This document shows positions 58,674-64,000 of a stretch of DNA of 64,000 nucleotides, one piece after another (the stretch's first letter is position 1; every line of letters starts with the position of its first letter). The notes beneath the pieces were generated by a model, which saw only the letters and a program-made list of their open reading frames with translations, was not told the origin of the DNA and did no database searches. The stretch is taken from positions 30,155-94,154 of the forward strand of contig NZ_KB905857.1 of assembly GCF_000381065.1 (NCBI RefSeq), read 5' to 3'. This stretch comes from Propionispira raffinosivorans DSM 20765. Its GTDB lineage: Bacteria; Bacillota; Negativicutes; Selenomonadales; Selenomonadaceae. The position numbers and the translations under genes are program-made.

Positions 58674-59390
58674 TTATTTTACAGTTTCTGTTTTTTTATC
58701 AATAATTTCACCAATATCAACCGGTTCATGACTCAATGCCTTCACCCCGGAAAACATACTCGAAACTTCACCTTCGCCTTCCATAAATTCGGATCTAATT
58801 ACCATATATACATGACCAATGGCCGATAAAACAATCAACCACGCCACATAATGATGAATCAAGTGAACCGTAAACTCACCACCAACCATTGGATTAATCC
58901 AGCCAAATAAAAAAGCACCCATACCATTTGGATTTACCATCAAATACATAGCAAAGCCCGTTAATATTTCAACCAGAATCATCAAATACAAAGCAACATA
59001 AGACATTCTCGCCAATGAATTACGCAAATATGACTTATGTGTTGGCTGAATCAACATATAATGAAGAGAAACATCCATCATACACAGCCAAAAGCTCTTT
59101 TCCCATACGCGCGGAAATAAACGATCACCTTTATTTACAATAAAGCCATAAATTTTCAAAATAAAGGAAGCCGTCAACGTAAAGGCTGCTAAAAAATGTA
59201 TATTGCGGATCATATTCAATGACAAAACCATAGCACCAAAAGTTGGTTCTCCATTTACACCACCCGATATCGGTTTCGTAATATATAATCCAGTGAAAAA
59301 AAGAGTAATAATACAAAGTACCATAATCCAGTGAAAAATACGTAAAAATGGGCTAAATATATAATATACCTTTCGATAATTTTCACTCAT
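58674..59390 (-). CDS. hyaC: [NiFe] hydrogenase cytochrome b subunit
   Basis: Diheme cytochrome b of 238 residues that anchors the hydrogenase and passes electrons to the quinone pool. Four membrane helices with candidate heme histidines in RIFHWIMVL, NIHFLAAFTL and HLIHHYVAWLIVLSAIGHVY. The C-terminus is cytoplasmic and charged. GGGAG before the ATG. It lies 79 bases after hyaB, within the operon. Confidence 0.94.
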   Translation of the reverse strand: MSENYRKVYYIFSPFLRIFHWIMVLCIITLFFTGLYITKPISGGVNGEPTFGAMVLSLNMIRNIHFLAAFTLTASFILKIYGFIVNKGDRLFPRVWEKSFWLCMMDVSLHYMLIQPTHKSYLRNSLARMSYVALYLMILVEILTGFAMYLMVNPNGMGAFLFGWINPMVGGEFTVHLIHHYVAWLIVLSAIGHVYMVIRSEFMEGEGEVSSMFSGVKALSHEPVDIGEIIDKKTETVK

Positions 59391-59469
59391 GACAGTTGCT
59401 CCCGGCTACAAGTCTGACTCGCAGCTTTTCCTTTCCTGATATTTGGTTGTAAAAAGTTCTGCAAACCCT

Positions 59470-61380
59470 TCATTCGGTTTTTGTTCCGAGATACGGATCG
59501 GTCGTTACTACCCGTAATTTTTTACCCGCAGCATTATATAAATGCGTTGCACAAGCCATACATGGGTCAAAGGAACGAACTACTTTCAAAATTTCCAATG
59601 GTTTATCAGCAATCTTAACTTTTGTATCCATCATAGCCATTTCATAAGCACCATGACCGGCTTTTCCATCACGTGGGCATGCATTCCAAGTAGTTGGAAC
59701 AACCGCTTGATAATTGCTTATTTTCCCATCTTTAATTACAACCCAATGACTTAACGAACCACGTGGTGCTTCATATAACCCTACACCTTTGCATTCTTTT
59801 GGCCAAGTCGAAGGATCCCATTTTGTCATATTGGCAACAGCAGTATCACCAGATTTAATATTTTTAACCAATTTATCAAAGAAATATTTGCCAACATACG
59901 CGTGAATCTGGGATTCCAAACCACGAACTGCGGTACGTCCGACCATAGTTGTCATCCACACTTCTGGTTTCAGGTTCAAAACTTTTGATACAGCCTCAAT
60001 TTGATCAACAATCATTTTTTCGACCCAAGTTGGTTCTGGCAATAACCCTTTTTTCATCTTGGTATAAATAATAATATAACGAGCTAGTGGACCAACTTCT
60101 GCCATTTTGCCTCGCCATTTTGGTGTTTTAAGCCAAGAGTATTTGCCTTCTTCATCTAATGTTTTCCAATTTGTCTTGGTGCCTTCTTTTGGTCCAGTGT
60201 AATTTGCTTTTGTTACACCATCCCAAGGATGTAAATCTTTTCCTTCTGCATCTGGATATTTATACCAAGAGTGTTCAACCCCTTCATTTAAAACATCCGG
60301 ATCCGATAAATCTTCTGGTTTAAATTCATAAAAAGTCGCCGCTTCTACGCCCTTGGCAAAGTTTTCAACAATACCATTGGACCGCAGTAACAAGTTTTTA
60401 TGGAAACTTCCGTTGGTTGTTCCCGAAAAAGTATCATCAGGATAATCGCCAAAACCGATAACACGTTCTTTAGCCAAACCGCCACCATCAATATAACCTT
60501 TTTTGACGTATAACTGTCCAATAGCTAAAATGTCTGGTACATAGAAATAATTCACTAAATCAATTGTCGTGTTGATAGAACGATCCACAACCGCCAGACG
60601 TTCCGTGTTGACTGGTGCATTCATATCATTCATTGAAATTGAACAAGACATTCCACCGACTACATAATGTGGATGTGGATTTTTACCCCCAAATACAACA
60701 TGTGATGTAACGATGTCACGTTGCTTATCTAACATTTCCAGATAATGTGCCACTGCCATAAGATGTACTTCTGGCGGCAAAATGTCATAATCAGGATGAT
60801 CCCACCACTGAGCAGCAAAAATACCCAATTGACCGCTTTCAACGATTTTTTTAATTTTGTCTTGCATTGCTTTGAAATATACAGTTGTTGACTTAGGAAA
60901 TTCTTTCGGATAAGCATTCGTATCAAATTCAATAGGACCTGCAAATGGTAATTTATATGTTTCTAAAATTGTATTTTGTAAAGCTGCCGTTGCCGCTGGA
61001 TCTGCCTTTAATGCCGAAACAGGGCTGACCCAGTCCAAGGCATGCAAGTGGTAAAAATGGATCACATGATCTTGTACGGATTGTGAAGCAGCCATGATAT
61101 TTCTTATATAATTCGCATTACGCGGAATTTCGATTTGCAACGCATCTTCTACTGCGCGTAATGAAGATAACGCATGTGCCGTCGTACATACACCGCAAAT
61201 TCTTTGAATAAATGCCCACGCATCACGTGGATCCCGATCATTCATAATAAGCTCTAATCCGCGCCAAGCTGTGCCGCTGGACAGTGCGTCTTCTACTTTT
61301 CCTGTAGTTTCATCTAGCTTTACCTCTACCCTTAAATGCCCTTCAATACGGGTTACCGGGTCGACTACGACTCGTTTCAT
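59470..61380 (-). CDS. hyaB: [NiFe] hydrogenase large subunit
   Basis: Catalytic subunit of 636 residues. Nickel ligands: N-terminal RICGVCTTAHALSSL (about 62-76) and C-terminal DPCMACATH. After that His a tail of 24 residues remains, to be cut by the HyaD protease. N-terminal RIEGHLRVEV is conserved. ATG at 61380 overlaps the small subunit stop (TGATG); a TTG one codon earlier is possible. A group 1 uptake enzyme with the quinone-linked cytochrome b subunit. Confidence 0.97.
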   Translation of the reverse strand: MKRVVVDPVTRIEGHLRVEVKLDETTGKVEDALSSGTAWRGLELIMNDRDPRDAWAFIQRICGVCTTAHALSSLRAVEDALQIEIPRNANYIRNIMAASQSVQDHVIHFYHLHALDWVSPVSALKADPAATAALQNTILETYKLPFAGPIEFDTNAYPKEFPKSTTVYFKAMQDKIKKIVESGQLGIFAAQWWDHPDYDILPPEVHLMAVAHYLEMLDKQRDIVTSHVVFGGKNPHPHYVVGGMSCSISMNDMNAPVNTERLAVVDRSINTTIDLVNYFYVPDILAIGQLYVKKGYIDGGGLAKERVIGFGDYPDDTFSGTTNGSFHKNLLLRSNGIVENFAKGVEAATFYEFKPEDLSDPDVLNEGVEHSWYKYPDAEGKDLHPWDGVTKANYTGPKEGTKTNWKTLDEEGKYSWLKTPKWRGKMAEVGPLARYIIIYTKMKKGLLPEPTWVEKMIVDQIEAVSKVLNLKPEVWMTTMVGRTAVRGLESQIHAYVGKYFFDKLVKNIKSGDTAVANMTKWDPSTWPKECKGVGLYEAPRGSLSHWVVIKDGKISNYQAVVPTTWNACPRDGKAGHGAYEMAMMDTKVKIADKPLEILKVVRSFDPCMACATHLYNAAGKKLRVVTTDPYLGTKTE

Positions 61381-62468
61381 CAATCCACCTTCTTATCTTC
61401 AGGTTTATTTCCATCCGCCTGATGTTTTTTCTTTTGTATAACAGATGCAACTGCATGAACTGCTACACCAGCAACAGTCAACCCAGCCACGGCTGCGCCA
61501 ACTTTATCGATATCACCGACTGGTTCATAGGACGGCAGACGGTTATAAAACGGTGCATCATCCCAAAAGTTAGGGTTACTACAACCAATACAACCATGAC
61601 CTGATTGAATTGGATAGGACAAACCGTTCCACCATCTCATATTACCACACGAGTTATATGTTTCTGGTCCACGACAGCCCAATTTATATAAACACCAGCC
61701 TGCTTTCGAGCCAGCATCGTCAAATTTTTCCGCAAACATTCCTGCATCAAAAAACGGACGACGGTAACACGTATCATGAATACGATTCGCAAAAAATTGT
61801 TTTGGTCGGCCTTCACTATCGAGTGGCGGTAATTGACCAAATAATGCATAATGCATAATAACACCCGTCATAACTTCCGGTATTGGTGGGCAGCCTGGAA
61901 CTTTGACAATAGGTTTATTCCCAACTACATCTGTTACACTAACCGAGCCAGTCGGATTTGGTTTTGCAGCCTGAATTCCTCCCCAGGTAGCACAAGATCC
62001 ATATTCAATAATAGCTGCTGCATTTTTCGCTACTTCTTTGACCACTTCGACAAAAGGTCTGCCCCCAGTCATGCAGTAAATTCCATTGTCGGCTGTCGCG
62101 ACGGCACCTTCGACTGCTAAAATATATTTTCCCTTAAACTGTTCCATAATTTCATGGAGATGTGCTTCGAATGGTTCCCCTGCGGATGCACTTAGTGCAT
62201 GGCTGTATTCCAAAGAAATCATATTTAATACAACATCTGACGTGAGTGGTGTTTCCGATCTTAAAAATGACTCATCACAACCCGTACATTCATGCCCATG
62301 AAGCCATATAACAACCGGTAAAGCATTTTTTTCTGCTGCTGCCACCACGGTTGACAGCATATCTGTACTAAGCCCTAAAATACTGGTAAGTGCAACACAT
62401 GATTTGATAAAACTACGACGATTCATGCCCTTTCTCAGGTAGACTTCCCACATTGATTCTCTCTTCAC
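61380..62468 (-). CDS. hyaA: [NiFe] hydrogenase small subunit, Tat-exported
   Basis: Electron-transfer subunit of 362 residues. Twin-arginine signal MNRRSFIKS (Arg17/18) after a short N-terminal extension; C-terminal membrane helix near residues 325-345. Proximal cluster ligands CTGCDES, GSCATWGG, PGCPP; medial and distal clusters in HDTCYRR, WCLYKLGCRGP and GHGCIGCSNPNFW. The proximal site has the usual CTGC rather than the CTCC of oxygen-tolerant enzymes, so ordinary oxygen sensitivity is predicted. A GTG start at 62468 is favoured by GAGGAGGG; ATG codons follow at 62453 and 62426. Confidence 0.95.
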   Translation of the reverse strand: MKRESMWEVYLRKGMNRRSFIKSCVALTSILGLSTDMLSTVVAAAEKNALPVVIWLHGHECTGCDESFLRSETPLTSDVVLNMISLEYSHALSASAGEPFEAHLHEIMEQFKGKYILAVEGAVATADNGIYCMTGGRPFVEVVKEVAKNAAAIIEYGSCATWGGIQAAKPNPTGSVSVTDVVGNKPIVKVPGCPPIPEVMTGVIMHYALFGQLPPLDSEGRPKQFFANRIHDTCYRRPFFDAGMFAEKFDDAGSKAGWCLYKLGCRGPETYNSCGNMRWWNGLSYPIQSGHGCIGCSNPNFWDDAPFYNRLPSYEPVGDIDKVGAAVAGLTVAGVAVHAVASVIQKKKHQADGNKPEDKKVD

Positions 62469-63061
62469 TATAACCCTCCTCTTCTGTCCTCGTCTGCAAA
62501 TGCAACTACAGATAAAATCTCATTCAATCTTTACATCGCCTGCCTTTCAGGTATTTTCATGAAGGTATTTAAATACTATAAAAGCTTCCTTAACAAAGTA
62601 AAGAAGCTATTTATATTTTATTTCAGATTACCTATTTGCCATCGTTCTTGTAAATAAAAGTAATCACTTTGTGAAAACAACTTACTCTTCCGTACATATA
62701 AAACAAAACTAAAATAATACAATATTAAATTTTATTCCATTATATACCGAATCAAAAGAAAAATCTATACTTATAATTGCATACTCATATTATAACTTTT
62801 AATAATATGTTCATAACGAATCTGCGAGTATCATTTCCTTTATTCGTCTAGTAAAAAGAATTAATTAATTTTGTGTACTTTTTACAGACTGACAATTTTT
62901 AATTAATTATAATACTTTAGTACATAATCTAATAGTATAATATAATTATATTATACTCATCTATTTTTAACAAGAATCTATTCATTTCTATAAAAATCAT
63001 AGTATATATTCCATTACTCATAAAATAAATTGTTTAATTTCTATATAAAATTGAACACAAA
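62469..63061. other. AT-rich region upstream of the hydrogenase operon
   Basis: About 590 bases, very AT-rich, no credible gene on either strand. The part 62520-62640 should hold the hydrogenase promoter; it contains a GGTATTTAAATAC palindrome (62567-62577) and a hairpin (listed separately). No FNR-type site (TTGAT-N4-ATCAA) was found. The rest, 62640-63060, shows only AT runs and no DnaA boxes. Confidence 0.6.
62582..62610 (-). promoter_or_regulatory. Hairpin with short T-run before hyaA
   Basis: AGCTTC/GAAGCT arms extended by AT pairs around a small loop; on the minus strand it is followed by TTTTATAG, about 115 bases before hyaA. It could be an attenuator in the leader or the end of an upstream transcript; which cannot be told. 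Confidence 0.45.
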
Positions 63062-63093
63062 AAAACACATACAAAATATTTTGTATGTGTTTT
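63062..63093 (-). terminator. Terminator of the rRNA-tRNA operon
   Basis: 32-base perfect palindrome (AAAACACATACAAAAT and its complement); the minus strand continues in TTTTTTT. It lies about 35 bases after tRNA-Ser. Confidence 0.88.
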
Positions 63094-63129
63094 CTATATA
63101 GATTGACACCTATTAATGATTAAATTAAA

Positions 63130-63218
63130 TGGCGGAGTGGGAGAGGTTCGAACTCTCGCACGCTTGCGCGTCTAACGATTTAGCAAACCGTCCTCTTCAG
63201 CCACTTGAGTACCACTCC
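63130..63218 (-). tRNA. tRNA-Ser (anticodon GCU)
   Basis: Acceptor GGAGTGG pairs with CCACTCC, discriminator G, encoded CCA. D-arm with AAGTGGCTGAA; anticodon loop TTTGCTAAA (anticodon complement at 63182-63184), a long variable arm typical of serine tRNA, and T-loop TTCGAAC. Last tRNA of the operon. Confidence 0.95.
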
Positions 63219-63243
63219 GCAGATAAAAACTATTCATTTTTAA

Positions 63244-63319
63244 TGGCAGGGGCAGAAGGACTTGAACCCTCAACCAATGGTTTTGGAGACCACTACTCTA
63301 CCAATTGAGCTATGCCCCT
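63244..63319 (-). tRNA. tRNA-Trp (anticodon CCA)
   Basis: Acceptor AGGGGCA/TGCCCCT, D-loop AGCTCAATTGGTAGAG, anticodon loop CTCCAAA, T-loop TTCAAGTC, discriminator G and encoded CCA. 76 bases. Confidence 0.95.
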
Positions 63320-63325
63320 AGAATA

Positions 63326-63402
63326 TGGGGTGACTGAAGGGAATCGAACCCTCGAATACCGGAGCCACAATCCGGCGTGTTAACCACTTCACCACAACCA
63401 CC
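63326..63402 (-). tRNA. tRNA-His (anticodon GUG)
   Basis: Acceptor GTGGTTG/CAGTCAC with the encoded G at position -1 opposite C73, the histidine identity mark. Anticodon loop TTGTGGC, T-loop TTCGATTC, and CCA encoded. 77 bases. Confidence 0.95.
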
Positions 63403-63429
63403 ATGATTCAAAGTCAAAAATGACTTGCA

Positions 63430-63545
63430 ACCAGCAACTTTCTATCCTCCCAGGGCGTTTCCACCCAAGTACTTTCGACGTTCAAGTGCTTAACTACTGT
63501 GTTCGGTATGGGAACAGGTGGGTCCACTTGGCTATCGTCACTGGA
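63430..63545 (-). rRNA. rrf: 5S ribosomal RNA
   Basis: About 116 bases. Conserved stretches CCCATACCGAACAC and GTTAAGC are seen, and the ends TCCAGTGAC and GTTGCTGG pair as helix I. Ends are estimated within a few bases. Located between 23S and the tRNA cluster. Confidence 0.93.
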
Positions 63546-63737
63546 TTTATTTTGTTTTGCGAGAGTTTGATCTCTCGTGAGATGTTCTCTCATAAGCAGC
63601 GAACCAAAACTTTCGTTTTGTGTAAGTCGCTTAGTTCGTTGCTTGCAACGAACTTCCTTGGCTTTTTGAAAGATATATTCTTTCAAAACTATACAGAAGA
63701 AAGAAATGTTTGCATTTTAGTTTTCGTTCTGGCTTTA
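63546..63737 (-). other. 23S-5S spacer with processing stems
   Basis: No tRNA here. It holds a perfect hairpin AGTTCGTTGC-TT-GCAACGAACT (63632-63653) and a CTCTC/GAGAG set near 63560-63588, plausible RNase processing structures. Confidence 0.6.
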
Positions 63738-64000
63738 AGTCAAGCCCTCGACCTATTAGTATCGGTCCGCTGCACACATTACTGCGCTTCCACTCCCGAC
63801 CTATCTACCTTGTCTTCTTCAAGGGGTCTTACCAGATTGCTCTGTGAGAAACCTCATCTTAAGGCTGGTTTCACGCTTAGATGCTTTCAGCGTTTATCCT
63901 TTCCGAACGTAGCTACCCAACTGTACTGCTGGCGCAATAATTGGTACACCATTGGTTCGTCCACTCCGGTCCTCTCGTACTAGGAGCAGATCCCTTCAAG
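63738..64000 (-). rRNA. rrl: 23S ribosomal RNA, 3' end (partial)
   Basis: The minus strand shows the sarcin-ricin loop AGTACGAGAGGACC near the window end and the 3'-terminal helix pieces ending in TAATAGGTCGAGGGCTTG. The gene continues beyond the window. The 3' end is estimated. Confidence 0.95.

Noticed and set aside
62640..63060. Replication origin in the AT-rich gap
   Set aside because: No DnaA boxes (TTATCCACA or close) and no dnaA/dnaN nearby.
63414..63686. Minus-strand open frame of 90 codons
   Set aside because: It overlaps the 5S rRNA gene and spacer.
63420..63983. Long plus-strand open frame of 187 codons
   Set aside because: It runs across 5S rRNA and 23S rRNA on the opposite strand; the frame is chance.

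Overview
Organism. The window looks like a chromosomal segment of an anaerobic diderm Firmicute (class Negativicutes, Selenomonas/Pectinatus/Propionispira-like); the genus is inferred, not proven. The clues are low-GC Firmicute codon use, AGGAGG ribosome sites, a T-box leader and a B. subtilis-type chorismate mutase. Alongside these are diderm or anaerobe features: an RND efflux pair, a Tat-exported membrane-bound [NiFe] hydrogenase, a one-chain pyruvate:ferredoxin oxidoreductase and a flavodiiron protein. Nearly everything is on the minus strand; plus-strand genes are the two-component pair, an RpiR regulator, an SGNH hydrolase and the flavodiiron protein.

Layout. 1-4.9 kb: T-box-controlled branched-chain amino acid operon, read as ilvN-ilvC-leuC-leuD-leuB-ilvB (ilvB cut by the edge; no leuA seen). 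5-10.3 kb: exported L-asparaginase and a DASS dicarboxylate carrier, divergent from a GlnK/GlnL-like sensor-regulator pair. 10.4-13 kb: GH1 6-phospho-beta-glucosidase divergent from an RpiR regulator, with a dyad-rich gap that holds a candidate structured RNA. 13-18.3 kb: nifJ and an APC amino acid permease. 18.5-22.5 kb: an orphan flagellin, then tctA, tctB and an AbrB-family membrane protein. 22.7-27.1 kb: RND pump and adaptor. 27.4-30.2 kb: secreted SGNH hydrolase and flavodiiron protein. 30.2-34.7 kb: UbiB-kinase/HAD/aroH/NCS2 permease/ridA transcription unit. 34.8-40.2 kb: ABC-F ATPase, acyl-CoA ligase, glucosaminidase and an AzgA-type purine permease.

40.4-52.1 kb: eleven-gene sugar operon. 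It has a fucose-isomerase-fold protein, a split transketolase and an FGGY kinase, followed by a ribose-type ABC transporter with a DUF2291 lipoprotein, RbsD, a LacI regulator and ribokinase. One sigma-A-like promoter (TTGAAA-17-TATAAT) with a dyad downstream heads it. This is the most interesting metabolic unit. It resembles split-transketolase pathways known for branched pentoses such as apiose, but the substrate is unproven.

52.3-62.5 kb: hydrogenase operon hyaA-hyaB-hyaC, a small metal-binding-like protein, hypA, hypB, the hyaD protease, hypF, hypC, hypD and hypE. Several genes overlap by 1-4 bases. The small protein carries the N-terminal CxxCGC motif that HypB itself lacks here. 62.5-64 kb: an AT-rich gap, then tRNA-Ser, tRNA-Trp, tRNA-His, 5S rRNA and the 3' end of 23S rRNA, all on the minus strand as the tail of an rRNA operon.
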